Shown: positions 32,483-42,228 of the stretch, in pieces
How positions within the stretch are numbered: the first letter of the stretch is position 1
How the letters are laid out: each line of letters opens with the position of its first letter
Source of the DNA: Nocardia sp. CDC159
GTDB taxonomy: Bacteria; Actinomycetota; Actinomycetes; Mycobacteriales; Mycobacteriaceae
Length of the DNA stretch: 64,000 nt
Assembly (NCBI RefSeq): GCF_023740735.1
Contig: NZ_JAMRXH010000016.1
Coordinates: 111,277-175,276, forward strand
Direction: 5' to 3'
The notes under the pieces: generated by a model
Databases searched by the model: none
Told to the model about the DNA's origin: nothing
What the model saw: only the letters and a program-made list of their open reading frames with translations
Made by a program: the position numbers and the translations under genes

Positions 32483-33601
32483 CTACAGTCCCTTGCTCAT
32501 ATCGATCTGCTGCGTGGGCTGATCGTCGGCGCCCACCCCGTCGGGGCTGCGCTTGCGCACCACCCGGCCCGGCTTGTCGGCGCCGCCGCCGCGCACACCC
32601 AGCACGAGGCCGACGATCAGCACGATCGCGCCGAGCACGCCGAGCACGATCGGCAGGATGCGGCTGTACAGCGACAGCTCATCGGAGTACTTCTTGGCCT
32701 CGGCGATCTGCGAATCGATGGTCTTGGCGTCGAAGACCAGATTCGACTTCAGCGCGGTCACCTCGGGCTTCTCGGCCGTGCGCGCGTAGTACAGGTGCAG
32801 CTGCTCCGCGCCCTTGACGACGGTGCCGGTCTGCGGCTCCACCCACACGTCGCGGACATTGGTGTAGAAGCGATCCATGGTCACATCGCCCTCGCCCTCG
32901 ACGCCCCACTTCGCGGCGGGCAGGGTGAGCTTGTTACTGGGCGAGTTCACGACCTTGGCCAGATCGGTCGCCGGGATCTGCTGCTGGAAGTGGTAGACCT
33001 TCAGATCCTTGATCTCGGTCTCTTCGATGAACTTGATGTCGTAGGTCTTGCGCACGTTGTAGTCGAAGTACGGATAGTCCTTCTTCTCCGTGCCGATCGG
33101 GAACCGGTACTGCAGGCCGGTGTGCTGCACCGGATCGGCGACGCTCTCGCCCTTGCTGTTCACCGTGGCCGCGATGGAACCGTTCGGATCGGTGTCGACC
33201 GGCATACCGGTCTTGCGGTCGATGGTCACCCGGTCGATGGTCGCGGTGAGCAGGCCGGTATCGCCCTGCTTATCGATCCGCCGCAGCGTCTGACCGGCCT
33301 GGACGGTCATCTGGGTCTTGTCCGAGGGCTCCTCGACGGTGACGAACCGCTGCGAGATCAACGAGACGTTTTGATCGATCTTGGCCGGACCCGTGCCCGA
33401 GGTCAGGGATTTCGCGTCCAGCACCTCGCTGGGCGCGTTCGGGTTGTTGGTCGCGATCGTGGTGATCTCCAGATCGAGGGGAGTCTTGGCGAGCTGTCCC
33501 ACCGCATACGTAGGAATCAGCACCGCCGCGACGATCAGCAGCGTGCCGAGCCCCACGAGTACGCAGGCCACCGTCCTCTTGGTACCGGCACCGAGTGCCA
33601 T
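32483..33601 (-). CDS. DUF3068 (PorA-family-annotated) membrane-anchored protein (Rv0227c-like)
   Basis: A 372-aa protein with one N-terminal helix (TVACVLVGLGTLLIVAAVLI), a large extracytoplasmic domain (about 40-315) and a second helix near the C-terminus (IVLGVLGAIVLIVGLVLGV), then a basic cytosolic tail. The ectodomain has the DUF3068 pattern, including YFDYNVRKTYDIKFIEE. Some databases call the family PorA porin, but two-helix topology does not support a classical porin. Conserved in mycolate bacteria at the same position as Rv0227c. Envelope role is inferred. Minus strand; divergent from the acyltransferase. Confidence 0.85.
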   Translation of the reverse strand: MALGAGTKRTVACVLVGLGTLLIVAAVLIPTYAVGQLAKTPLDLEITTIATNNPNAPSEVLDAKSLTSGTGPAKIDQNVSLISQRFVTVEEPSDKTQMTVQAGQTLRRIDKQGDTGLLTATIDRVTIDRKTGMPVDTDPNGSIAATVNSKGESVADPVQHTGLQYRFPIGTEKKDYPYFDYNVRKTYDIKFIEETEIKDLKVYHFQQQIPATDLAKVVNSPSNKLTLPAAKWGVEGEGDVTMDRFYTNVRDVWVEPQTGTVVKGAEQLHLYYARTAEKPEVTALKSNLVFDAKTIDSQIAEAKKYSDELSLYSRILPIVLGVLGAIVLIVGLVLGVRGGGADKPGRVVRKRSPDGVGADDQPTQQIDMSKGL

Positions 33602-33767
33602 GCAAACTCTCCTCGTCGTCGAACAGGCCGTTACCGGGCGGTCACTCTGCCGCCGTGAGCCCCGACACTAACAGTCGTGCACCCATTCATGCCCAGCTGA
33701 GGCCCGAATCTCCCACAATCCGAGCGGGAATTCGCGCCGTCGCGGCGACCGGGCACACTGGAGCGCG

Positions 33768-34910
33768 ATGAGCACGACCGTGACAAACCCCGCCGCGGCG
33801 GATTCGAGCGCGCGGAGCCGGGTGGCGCCGCGGGCGTTCATACCCGCGCTGGAGGGGATGCGCGCGCTGGCCGCGCTCGGGGTGGTGCTCACCCATGTGG
33901 CGTTTCAGACCGGGGCGACGAGCATGCCGGTGCTGGGCCGCGTCTGGGAGCGGTTCGATATGGCGGTGGCCGTCTTCTTCGGCCTGTCCGGATTTCTGCT
34001 GTGGCGTCCGCACGCCGCGGCCGCGCGCGACCACGGCGCCGCCCCGAGCGCCCGGCGCTACCTGCTGCATCGCGCCGCGCGCATCCTGCCCGCCTACTGG
34101 GCGGTGGTGTGCGCGGTGCTGATCCTGCTGCCGTCGGCGGCGCAGTCGGCCGGGTGGCGGGTGTGGCTGGCGAATCTGGCGCTGCTGCAGGTCTTCGTGC
34201 CGCTGACGCTGACCGACGGGCTCACCCAGATGTGGAGTCTGTCGGTGGAGGTCGCCTTCTATCTCGTGCTGCCCGTACTGGCCTGGGCGCTGGTGCGCAC
34301 GCGCGCGCCGCGCTGGCGGGTGGGCGCTGTCGCGGCGCTCGCGGTGGTGAGCCTGGGCTGGAACTTCCTGCCGGTACCCACTCCGGAGGCCATTCACTCG
34401 GACAACTGGTTGCCCGGCTATCTGCCCTGGTTCGCCGCGGGCATGCTGCTGGCCGAACTGGTCGAGGACGCCTCGCCGCGCTGGCGGCGCATCGCCGGAA
34501 ACCGCTGGGCCATGTGGACTCTGGCGGCGGTCGCCTTCGGATTGGCGACCACCGATCTGGCCGGACCGGCGGGACTGACCCGCGGCGCGCCCTGGCAGTA
34601 CGCGATGAAGATGGGACTGGGTGCGCTCATCGGCTTCGGCCTGCTCGCGCCGCTCGTGCTCGGCGATCGACGACACCGACTGCTGGAGAGCCCGGTGGCC
34701 GCGACCCTGGGCCGCTGGTCCTACGGCATCTTCATCTGGCATCTGGCCGTGCTGTCGATGGTGTTCCCGGTCTTCGGGATCATGCCGTTCGCCGGGCGCT
34801 TCCCGTACGTGCTGGTGCTGACGGTGGCGTTCACTCTTCCCCTCGCCGCCGCCAGTTACGCACTCGTGGAAGAGCCAGTGCGGCACTGGGTTCGGCGTCG
34901 CTTCGGCTGA
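33768..34910 (+). CDS. acyltransferase 3 family membrane protein (Rv0228-like)
   Basis: A 380-aa integral membrane O-acyltransferase with about ten helices. The family's catalytic His is in ALGVVLTHVAFQTG, after ALEGMRALAA; VAVFFGLSGFLLWRPH, RRYLLHRAARILPAYW and the QMWSLSVEVAFYLVLPVLAW loop are the standard conserved blocks. It would add acyl groups to an envelope glycan or glycolipid. ATG 33768. Its last 80 bases overlap the 3' end of aftD on the opposite strand. Corresponds to Rv0228. Confidence 0.9.
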   Translation: MSTTVTNPAAADSSARSRVAPRAFIPALEGMRALAALGVVLTHVAFQTGATSMPVLGRVWERFDMAVAVFFGLSGFLLWRPHAAAARDHGAAPSARRYLLHRAARILPAYWAVVCAVLILLPSAAQSAGWRVWLANLALLQVFVPLTLTDGLTQMWSLSVEVAFYLVLPVLAWALVRTRAPRWRVGAVAALAVVSLGWNFLPVPTPEAIHSDNWLPGYLPWFAAGMLLAELVEDASPRWRRIAGNRWAMWTLAAVAFGLATTDLAGPAGLTRGAPWQYAMKMGLGALIGFGLLAPLVLGDRRHRLLESPVAATLGRWSYGIFIWHLAVLSMVFPVFGIMPFAGRFPYVLVLTVAFTLPLAAASYALVEEPVRHWVRRRFG

Positions 34911-37900
34911 GTGCCGCGATACCCACCGCGACGACCGCGACCACGGCCGGTAACTGCACCCACAGCGATCCGCCCATATATCCCTGCGGCGAGCGCCACG
35001 GACCGGTGGACAGGGCCGCGGCCGATACCGCCGTGCCCAGTCCGGCCAGGGCGACCAGCGCCCTGGGCATGATGCGCGGGAAGTATCGATCGGCGACGAG
35101 TCCGGCCGCGGTCAGTCCCACCGCGACCGGTCCGGAGATCAGCAGCGCCGCCGCGGTCAGCCCGGCCGCCGCGGCGATCCGGGAGCGCCAGGTGCGGGGC
35201 GGCGAATCCCCGGATGGCATCGGCTCTTCCGCACGGCGTCGCCACGGGACGGCCAGCGCGATCAGGGGGAGAAGCAGCAGCAGTCCGCCGAAGATGGCCC
35301 AGCGGTACCAGCGGTCGATGGGGAATTCGACGGTCACCGGCCCGGTCGCGCCCGCGGGCAGCAGCCAGCCCTGCTCCCAGCCGTCGACCACGATCGGGTC
35401 GAGGGCGCGGCCGTCGGCGGTGTGCGCGCGCCAGCCGACATTGGTGCTGAGCGGAAGTACCAGCAGCCGGGTGCCGGGCGGGGCCGCAATCGGTTGCGGC
35501 GCGGCCTCGTCGCGGTCCAGGCGCAGCTCGTCGACCGAGAACAGCTCGGTCGGCGCGACCGTGACGTCGACCCGTCCCGGCGGCAGTGGCACCGGATCGG
35601 CGTCCGCCGCGCAGACCCGGGCCGGAACCGGTGCGCCGGAACGCAACTGATCGGCCGTCGCGGTCACCGAGGTGTGCACCAGGCGTCCGGCCACCGCGAG
35701 CGTCGGGCCGTGCGCGCAGTCCACGGTGACCGTACGGTCGGGTGCGGCGGGCGCGGGATAGTCCGGACCGAGCACCGCGACCTCCGCCAGCCCGGGGGGC
35801 TGCTGCATGGTGAAGCCCAGCGCGGTGCGGTCCAGCACGGTCTTCCAGTCGTTGATGCTCAGCTCGATGCGGTCGGTGACCCGCGGGCGCAGCTCGAGCC
35901 GCAGTGGCGTACCGGATTCGGCGTCGGGGTCGAGATCGCGAATCTGCGGTCCGTCACCGAGATTCACCGCCACTGCGGTCGGCCGGGCGGGCAGCGCACC
36001 CAGCGACGGGGTCACCTCCAGGTCCGTCACCAGGGCTGGGCGGGGCAGTTCGAGGGTGAGGGTCGGCTTGGCCCCGGCCGGATTTCGCACCGTATCCTCC
36101 GGCGCGATCCAACTCGTCCGCGTATCCCCGTCGGTGGCGGCGAAGGCCGAGCCGCGCAGGTCGCCGACGTCGGCCTTACCGCGGGCGATCGGCCGGTCCG
36201 GATCGGTGAGCAGCGCCTCCAGCGCGGGGCCCTGCCGGGTGCGGACGGTCAGCCGCGGCGTGACCGGCATCGGCTCGGGCACCCGCAGGGTGCGCTCGAA
36301 GGCCCCGGGCTCCTCGGCCGGAAGTCCCAGCCCCTTACTGCAGCGCACCCGGTCGGGGGCGTCGAAACAGCCGCTGCGGCCCGGGAATTCCTGCCCCAGA
36401 TCCCAGCCCCGCACTCGCGTGCCCGCCGCGATCGGCGGCAGCACGGTGCGATGGCGAATGTCGACCGACACCGGCGCGGCGCGATCGGAATAGTCCTCGA
36501 GGGAGAGTTCGCTGATGCCGAATTGCCCGCCGCCGGTGCCGTTCTCGGTGCGGGTGGCGGTGATCGTGAGCCAATCGACGCGGCCGGGCGGCAGCGAAAC
36601 CGACACGGGCACACCGGGTTCGGAGATGCGTGCGGCGACCGTGCCGCCCGCCGTGCGGATCTCGACCCACTTCACCGGATCGCCGATCGCGGCCGGGCTG
36701 GTCGTCAGGTGCAGCAGGCCGGTGCGGATGGGGTGGTCGAGGTCGAGCCGAACCCATTGCCCCACCGCGTATTCGGCGCTGTTGCTCAACCATGCCGTGG
36801 ACGGATCGCCGTCGACCATCGCCGCGGTGGAACTGCCCGGCGCGGCCCCGCCGAGCTGGGTGGCATCGGCCGCCGAACTGGACGCGGTGACCACCGCGCC
36901 CGACCATTCCCCCTCGACCAACCGCTCACCCGGCACCGGATAGTCCGGTACCAGATTGTGCGTGCGTCGCGCATCGGTCGGCGCGCGCAGGGCGGAGTTG
37001 TGATTGTCCACCCGGCCGAAGTCCGCCTCGCGATCCATGGGCGTATCGGTGATCATCACCGACCCACCCGACAGACCCGCCCGCTGCGCGTCGGCGGCCA
37101 GCAGCGCGGGTCCGGACGCCGCATCGGCCCCGCGCCGCAGGCGTTCCAGTACCTCGGGACCGCCGCGCACCACCGGCACCGAATCCAGCGGCACCGTGTA
37201 CGCCCCCGGGAACGCGCCGGGCGCGCCCACGCCGGAACGGAGGTCGGCCGGTGTGCCCGGCCGGGGCTCGCTCACCCGGTAGATCTCGATAGCCGGATAG
37301 GCCGGGCGCAGATCGCCGTCGGTGACCAGGCCGTCGCCGTGGCCCACCTCGATATCGTTGCCGAATTCGGCCACCTTGGTCAGCCCGGGTGAGTCCGCGA
37401 TGGCCTGATGCGCCAGCATCGGCCGGGTCGAGCGCGAGGTGTCCGGGTCGAGATCGTTGCGCAGCACCAGAATTCCGATGCCCTGGGCGATCAGCGTCGG
37501 AGCAAGGGCGGTCGAGCCTCGCCCGTCGGCGATCAGCCGCTGCACCGAATCCATTGCCCGGATCGCGCCCGGCGGGGTGAGCGGGACGGCGTCGCGCACC
37601 GCCCACGGCGTCGTGGCGAGGGCCTGCAGCGGCTCGTCGCGGGTCAGTCCCCAGATCTGACTGCCGAACGGCGCGCCGGGCACGACGAGTGCGCGGGTGT
37701 CGGAGGCGTTGCGCGCCAACCAGTCCGCGGTCTCGCGCCAGTAACCGGGAACGTGGTCGTACGCACCGCGCGGGGCGAGCCTGCCGGTCCAGGCCAGCGA
37801 GGTGGACAGCGTCAGCGCGGCCAGGATCAGCGCGGTGACGGCCACCATTCGATCCCGCTCGGGATGGGCGAAGGCAGTGCGCCACACCGGCATCGGCACC

Positions 37901-39114
37901 GCGGCGGGCAGCGGCACCCGGCGCAGCAGATGGGCGAGCCCCATTACCAGTGGGATTCGGATCAGCGGCTCCAGCTTGTGCACATTGCGCAGCGGCGCAC
38001 CGCCGGAATCCAGGAAGATTCGCACCGATTCGGCGAACGGCCCGCCGAGCGGTCCCGCGTAGCCCGCGCAGATTCCGGCCAGCCCGACGATCAGGATCAG
38101 CGCGAACCGCCCGCGGCACGGCATCGATCGCAGCGCCAGTCCGGCCATTCCGGCCGCCGCCAGCAGCCCGGTCGCCAGCACCGCGGCGGGCTGGGTGACC
38201 AGCACCGCCCCCGCGATCCGCTCCGGCGAGACGAACGGCGTCCAGCTGTCGGTGCCGCGCAGCACCTCACCCAGCGACGCCCACTGCGTGGTGACTCCGG
38301 AGGATTCGATGTAGTCCAGGAACGGCGGGCTGACCCGGCCCAGCACCAGCAGTGGCACCACCCACCAGAAGGTGGCCAGGACCAGTAGCGGAATCCAGGC
38401 CCGGGTGAAGCGCCACCAGGCGCGGTTCGGCCGATACGACGCCCACCACAGCGCGGCGGGCAGAAATGCGGCCGCGGTCGCCACCGCGTTCACCGCACCC
38501 ATCAGCGCCAGCGCGAGCGCACTGCCCGCGGGCGAGGCGGCGCCCCGCTTCGGTAATCGCAGCCGCCCCAGCGCCGCCGGGGCCAGCAGCACCCAGGGCG
38601 CGAGCATCATCGGCAGCGTCTCCGACGAGATCGACCCCAGGGTGGTCAGCACCCGCGGCGACAATGCGAACGCCAGCGCCGCCACCACGCGCGATCCGCG
38701 CGATCCGATGCCCAGCGTCTCGCACAGCCGGACGATGCCCCAGAATCCGGCGAGAACAAGCAGCGCCCACCAGATTCGCTGAATCACCCACGCGGGCAGC
38801 CCGAGCACATGTCCGAGCGAGAAGAACGCGCCGTGCGGAAAGAAGTATCCGTAGGCCTGATTCTGCACCTGCCCCATCGGCGCCTGACTGCTCCACAGAT
38901 GCGCCGCGCGCTGCAGAAAACCCAGAGGATTCTGGGCCAGATCGTATTTGGTGTCGGCGACCGTATTCCCCGGCGCCTGGCCGAAGGTGAGCAGGAAGGC
39001 CGCGACCACCGTCCCGGCGAACCAGCGCCGTCCTAGCGGTGCGGTGGAATCGACGCGAGGGGGCGAATCAGCGAGCGCCGTACTCAACGTTGTTGAGCAG
39101 CGACGACGAGGCAT
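34831..39114 (-). CDS. aftD: arabinofuranosyltransferase AftD
   Basis: Membrane GT-C glycosyltransferase that adds arabinofuranose to arabinogalactan/lipoarabinomannan, using decaprenyl-phosphate-arabinose. The 1427-aa protein matches AftD in length (about 1400 in M. tuberculosis) and start: LTFGQAPGNTVADTKYDLAQ, then LGFLQRAAHLWSSQAPMGQV, with the DTK site in the first periplasmic loop. About 13 N-terminal helices precede a large periplasmic part with carbohydrate-binding-like beta modules (near 740-1300) and closing helices. ATG 39114 is used; TTG 39087 is possible and gives nearer-standard length. It overlaps the small DUF2613 gene upstream and the acyltransferase gene downstream. Confidence 0.93.
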   Translation of the reverse strand: MPRRRCSTTLSTALADSPPRVDSTAPLGRRWFAGTVVAAFLLTFGQAPGNTVADTKYDLAQNPLGFLQRAAHLWSSQAPMGQVQNQAYGYFFPHGAFFSLGHVLGLPAWVIQRIWWALLVLAGFWGIVRLCETLGIGSRGSRVVAALAFALSPRVLTTLGSISSETLPMMLAPWVLLAPAALGRLRLPKRGAASPAGSALALALMGAVNAVATAAAFLPAALWWASYRPNRAWWRFTRAWIPLLVLATFWWVVPLLVLGRVSPPFLDYIESSGVTTQWASLGEVLRGTDSWTPFVSPERIAGAVLVTQPAAVLATGLLAAAGMAGLALRSMPCRGRFALILIVGLAGICAGYAGPLGGPFAESVRIFLDSGGAPLRNVHKLEPLIRIPLVMGLAHLLRRVPLPAAVPMPVWRTAFAHPERDRMVAVTALILAALTLSTSLAWTGRLAPRGAYDHVPGYWRETADWLARNASDTRALVVPGAPFGSQIWGLTRDEPLQALATTPWAVRDAVPLTPPGAIRAMDSVQRLIADGRGSTALAPTLIAQGIGILVLRNDLDPDTSRSTRPMLAHQAIADSPGLTKVAEFGNDIEVGHGDGLVTDGDLRPAYPAIEIYRVSEPRPGTPADLRSGVGAPGAFPGAYTVPLDSVPVVRGGPEVLERLRRGADAASGPALLAADAQRAGLSGGSVMITDTPMDREADFGRVDNHNSALRAPTDARRTHNLVPDYPVPGERLVEGEWSGAVVTASSSAADATQLGGAAPGSSTAAMVDGDPSTAWLSNSAEYAVGQWVRLDLDHPIRTGLLHLTTSPAAIGDPVKWVEIRTAGGTVAARISEPGVPVSVSLPPGRVDWLTITATRTENGTGGGQFGISELSLEDYSDRAAPVSVDIRHRTVLPPIAAGTRVRGWDLGQEFPGRSGCFDAPDRVRCSKGLGLPAEEPGAFERTLRVPEPMPVTPRLTVRTRQGPALEALLTDPDRPIARGKADVGDLRGSAFAATDGDTRTSWIAPEDTVRNPAGAKPTLTLELPRPALVTDLEVTPSLGALPARPTAVAVNLGDGPQIRDLDPDAESGTPLRLELRPRVTDRIELSINDWKTVLDRTALGFTMQQPPGLAEVAVLGPDYPAPAAPDRTVTVDCAHGPTLAVAGRLVHTSVTATADQLRSGAPVPARVCAADADPVPLPPGRVDVTVAPTELFSVDELRLDRDEAAPQPIAAPPGTRLLVLPLSTNVGWRAHTADGRALDPIVVDGWEQGWLLPAGATGPVTVEFPIDRWYRWAIFGGLLLLLPLIALAVPWRRRAEEPMPSGDSPPRTWRSRIAAAAGLTAAALLISGPVAVGLTAAGLVADRYFPRIMPRALVALAGLGTAVSAAALSTGPWRSPQGYMGGSLWVQLPAVVAVVAVGIAALSRSDAEPSAALALPRVRNWRRRGEE

Positions 39115-39238
39115 TGCCGCTGCGATCCACATCGGGCCGCGAATTTTGCGCCATGGCCATGGTGATACCGAACACCGCGACCACACCGAGCACAGCCCCG
39201 GCGACGGCGCTCGCTACCCCAGGAACGGCAAACTTCAT
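39068..39238 (-). CDS. DUF2613 small secreted/anchored protein (Rv0236A-like)
   Basis: A 56-aa protein with a single N-terminal helix (VASAVAGAVLGVVAVFGITM) and a short tail, ASSSLLNNVEYGAR, which is the conserved end of DUF2613. ATG 39238 follows GGGAG; the longer frame from 39280 has no ribosome site. It overlaps the start of aftD, just as Rv0236A precedes Rv0236c in M. tuberculosis. Probably an accessory subunit of AftD (inference). Confidence 0.87.
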   Translation of the reverse strand: MKFAVPGVASAVAGAVLGVVAVFGITMAMAQNSRPDVDRSGNASSSLLNNVEYGAR

Positions 39239-39318
39239 CGCGGTACTCCCATACATCGACGCAGGCGTATTCCGAGTCAACCTACAACATCGACGGGGAA
39301 CCGGTCAGTCGGGCGCGG

Positions 39319-40410
39319 TCAGAACTCCGGCAGCGCACACCGCAGCCCGCCGAGCAGGGTGCGCAGTTTGGCCGTGGTCTCGTCGAGTTCGGCCTGCGGA
39401 TCCGAGGCCGCGACGATGCCGCCGCCGCCGAATGCGCGGACCGTGCGGCCGTCGGCGGACAGTTCCGCACAGCGGATCGCGACGACCCATTCGCCGTCGC
39501 CGCGGGCATCGCACCAGCCCACCGCGCCGCCGTAGAAGCCGCGCTCCTCCTCGAGTTCGGTGATGGTCTCGAGGGCGAGATCGGTCGGCGTGCCGCAGAC
39601 CGCGGGGGTCGGATGCAGCAGGACGGCCAGATCGAGCGCCGTGGTCCGCGGATCGCGCAGGCGGCCGCGGATGGGCGTGGCCAGATGCCACACCTCGGCG
39701 GTATTGATCAGCTCGGGCTCGCCGGGGACGGTGAGCTCGGCGCAGACCGGGGCCAGCCGCTCCCGGATCCAGTCGATGACGAAGGCGTGTTCGCAGCGAT
39801 TCTTGGCGCTGGCCAACAGCTCTCGCGAGCGTCGCGCATCGCGCTCGGGATCGGCATGCCGCGGTGCGGTACCGGCCAGCGGGCGCAGCGTGACGATCTC
39901 ACCGTGGCGGGCCACCAGCACCTCCGGCGTCGCGCCGACCAGGGTCGCGCCGGATCGCCCGGCCGGGGTGAGATCGACGGCGAAGACATTGGCCTGCGGA
40001 TGGCGCGTCAGCAGATGGGCGGCCACCACCGTCGGATCCAGTGGCTCGTCCGCCGCGGCGAGCAGCGAGCGTGCCGCCACCACCTTGCGCAGCGGCTGCC
40101 CGGGGTCGGACAGCTGCTCGACCAGCTTGGTCACCCGCGCGACATGTTCGGCGGGACTCGGTATCTCGGTCACGACCCGCACCGGCGGCAGCGCGGGCAG
40201 TGCCGCGGGCCGCCACGGCCCGGCGGTGTGCTCGGCCCGCTCGGGCACGCACAGCGCGGCCGGATCCCGGGGATCGAAGGGCAGCGCTCCCACCACCAGC
40301 TCCGCGCCCTCGCGCAGTGCGGCGGCCGCTCGCCCGGCATCGTCGAGGGCGCGCCGGACCCCGGAGGCCCGCAGCACACCCCCGGGCTGCGCGAGGAGAA
40401 AGCCGTCCAT
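39319..40410 (-). CDS. entC: isochorismate synthase
   Basis: Converts chorismate to isochorismate for siderophore (salicylate/mycobactin-type) or menaquinone synthesis. The 363-aa protein has the chorismate-binding-enzyme core: GATPEVLVARHGEIVTLRPL, LAGTAPR, the metal-binding Glu region HLATPIRGRLRDP, LHPTPAVCGTPTDLAL and ERGFYGGAVGWCDARGDGEW. The N-terminal ~100 residues are variable. ATG 40410 is preceded by GGTCGGGG. No nearby siderophore or men genes show which pathway it serves, so MenF is an alternative name. Unrelated genes flank it: aftD/DUF2613 and the catabolic island. Confidence 0.87.
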   Translation of the reverse strand: MDGFLLAQPGGVLRASGVRRALDDAGRAAAALREGAELVVGALPFDPRDPAALCVPERAEHTAGPWRPAALPALPPVRVVTEIPSPAEHVARVTKLVEQLSDPGQPLRKVVAARSLLAAADEPLDPTVVAAHLLTRHPQANVFAVDLTPAGRSGATLVGATPEVLVARHGEIVTLRPLAGTAPRHADPERDARRSRELLASAKNRCEHAFVIDWIRERLAPVCAELTVPGEPELINTAEVWHLATPIRGRLRDPRTTALDLAVLLHPTPAVCGTPTDLALETITELEEERGFYGGAVGWCDARGDGEWVVAIRCAELSADGRTVRAFGGGGIVAASDPQAELDETTAKLRTLLGGLRCALPEF

Positions 40411-40467
40411 GCCCCGACCATAGCCCGCACCGGCGCCCGAACGGCCGGGCAGCGATCGAAATCTCAA

Positions 40468-42228
40468 TCAGACGGCAACCGACAACACCGCGCTCAGCGC
40501 CTCCAGCAACGTCCGCTCCGGCTCGGCCACCGGTCCGGCCGCCCGCCACGCCACATGCATATCGGGCCGCACCAGCACGCAGCCGTCCTCGCCGATCTCG
40601 CGCACCCGGGCCCAGTCGTCGTAGAGGTCGGTGTGCGTGCGGCCCGGGCCGATCACGTGGGCGGCGATCTCGATGCCGAGTTTGTCGGCGACGGCCACCG
40701 CGGCGTCGGCCCAGGGCTGTCCGCCGATGCCGGTGAGCACCGCGAAGCGGCCGTGGCCGCACAGATCCAGGGTGCTCACCCGATGTCCGGTGGCGGTGCC
40801 CAGCCAGACGTGCGGCAGCCGCGCGCCGGGATGGGTGGTCGGGTGGTAGTACAGCTCCGGATCGCGGGTGTAGCCCGGTTCGGCGGTACCGTCGCCGACG
40901 ATCGCGCCGGAGCGGTAGCGCTGGCCCAATTCCACACCGTGCGCGTTGAATTCGTAATCCTTGAGCTCGAGCGCGGTGCGCAGTTCGCGCCGTTTGCGCG
41001 CACCCGCGGGGGTGTCGTCGCGGCGTTCGGCGATGGCCGCCCGCATCGTCTCCGGATCGCTGGTGTCGTCGATGCCCAGCGCCGCCAGGATCGCGCCGAA
41101 CTCCTCGATGCTCTTGTTCGCGCGCAGCACCACCTGCCTGCCCACCGGCACCCGCTCCGCGCTGTAGGAATCCAGCAGCGCCTCGCCCGCAACGCCTTTC
41201 AGAACGTAGGCCAGCTTCCAGGCCAGGTTGTAGGCGTCCTGGATCGAGGTGTTGGAGCCCAGCCCGTTCGACGGCGGATGCCGGTGCACCGCATCGCCCG
41301 CGCAGAACACCCGCCCGGCCCGATAGTCGGTGGCGTACATCCGGTTGTTGCCCCACAGCGAGGTCGAGCGAATGGTGACCGGAATGGTGTCGTCGCCGAT
41401 CAGCTGATGTGCGATGCGGGTGGCGGCCGCGTCGTCGATATCGGGCGGTGGTCGGTTGATGTCGTAGCCCCAGACGATCAGCCATTCGTTCCACGGCCGC
41501 ACCATGCGCACCAGCCCGAGACCGATACCGCCGACGTCCGCGCCCGGTCGCAGCACCCAGTAGAGCACGCTGGGCCGATGCGCGACCAGATGCGAAAGAT
41601 CCGCGTGGAACACGATGTTCATGCTGCCCGCGACATCCATCCGGCCCTCGAACGGCAGTCCGATATCGGCCGCGACGGCGCTGCGGCCGCCGTCCGCGCC
41701 GATGACGTACTTCGCCCGGACGGTGAATTCGGCCCCGCTGACCCGATCGCGCACCCGCACGTCGACGCCGTCCGCGTCCTGGGTGAGCCCGAGATATTCG
41801 GAATCGAACCGGATGCGCGAACCGCGCGCGGCGGCGTGCTGGATGACGATCGGCTCCAGATAGTTCTGTGGAATATCGCAGTTCTGGCTGGGACTGGCCA
41901 GCGTGTAGTCGGCCTCGCGGGCCGGATGGGTGCCCCACGCCCGCACCCGGCCGAGCTCGTCGCCGGTGAGGCTGGTGCAGAACACCGTCTGCCCCATCAG
42001 CTCGTGCGGGGTGGCCCGGGCCAGCACATCGTCCTCGATGCCGAGATCGCGGAATATCTCCATGGTGCGCTGATTGGTGATGTGGGCGCGCGGGGTGTTG
42101 GCCGTGTAGCGGTACTTGGTCAGCACCAGATGGTCGACGCCGAGCGTGGCCAGCGCGAGCGCCGCGGCGCCGCCCGCGGGCCCGCTGCCGATGATGAGGA
42201 CGTCGATGTCGATGTCGGGGGCGGTCAT
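40468..42228 (-). CDS. FAD-dependent aromatic monooxygenase (TfdB/phenol-hydroxylase-like)
   Basis: A 586-aa flavoprotein hydroxylase using NAD(P)H and O2. It has the FAD dinucleotide fold VLIIGSGPAGGAAALALA, the DG motif (AKYVIGADGGRSAVA) and the GD motif RVFCAGDAVHRHPPSNGLGS, plus a C-terminal thioredoxin-like domain (about 450-586). Closest in pattern to 2,4-dichlorophenol or resorcinol/phenol hydroxylases. Start ATG 42228 overlaps the dioxygenase stop (ATGA) and has GGAGATTC upstream. As last gene of the dioxygenase operon it likely forms the hydroxyquinol that the dioxygenase cleaves (inference from context). Confidence 0.88.
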   Translation of the reverse strand: MTAPDIDIDVLIIGSGPAGGAAALALATLGVDHLVLTKYRYTANTPRAHITNQRTMEIFRDLGIEDDVLARATPHELMGQTVFCTSLTGDELGRVRAWGTHPAREADYTLASPSQNCDIPQNYLEPIVIQHAAARGSRIRFDSEYLGLTQDADGVDVRVRDRVSGAEFTVRAKYVIGADGGRSAVAADIGLPFEGRMDVAGSMNIVFHADLSHLVAHRPSVLYWVLRPGADVGGIGLGLVRMVRPWNEWLIVWGYDINRPPPDIDDAAATRIAHQLIGDDTIPVTIRSTSLWGNNRMYATDYRAGRVFCAGDAVHRHPPSNGLGSNTSIQDAYNLAWKLAYVLKGVAGEALLDSYSAERVPVGRQVVLRANKSIEEFGAILAALGIDDTSDPETMRAAIAERRDDTPAGARKRRELRTALELKDYEFNAHGVELGQRYRSGAIVGDGTAEPGYTRDPELYYHPTTHPGARLPHVWLGTATGHRVSTLDLCGHGRFAVLTGIGGQPWADAAVAVADKLGIEIAAHVIGPGRTHTDLYDDWARVREIGEDGCVLVRPDMHVAWRAAGPVAEPERTLLEALSAVLSVAV

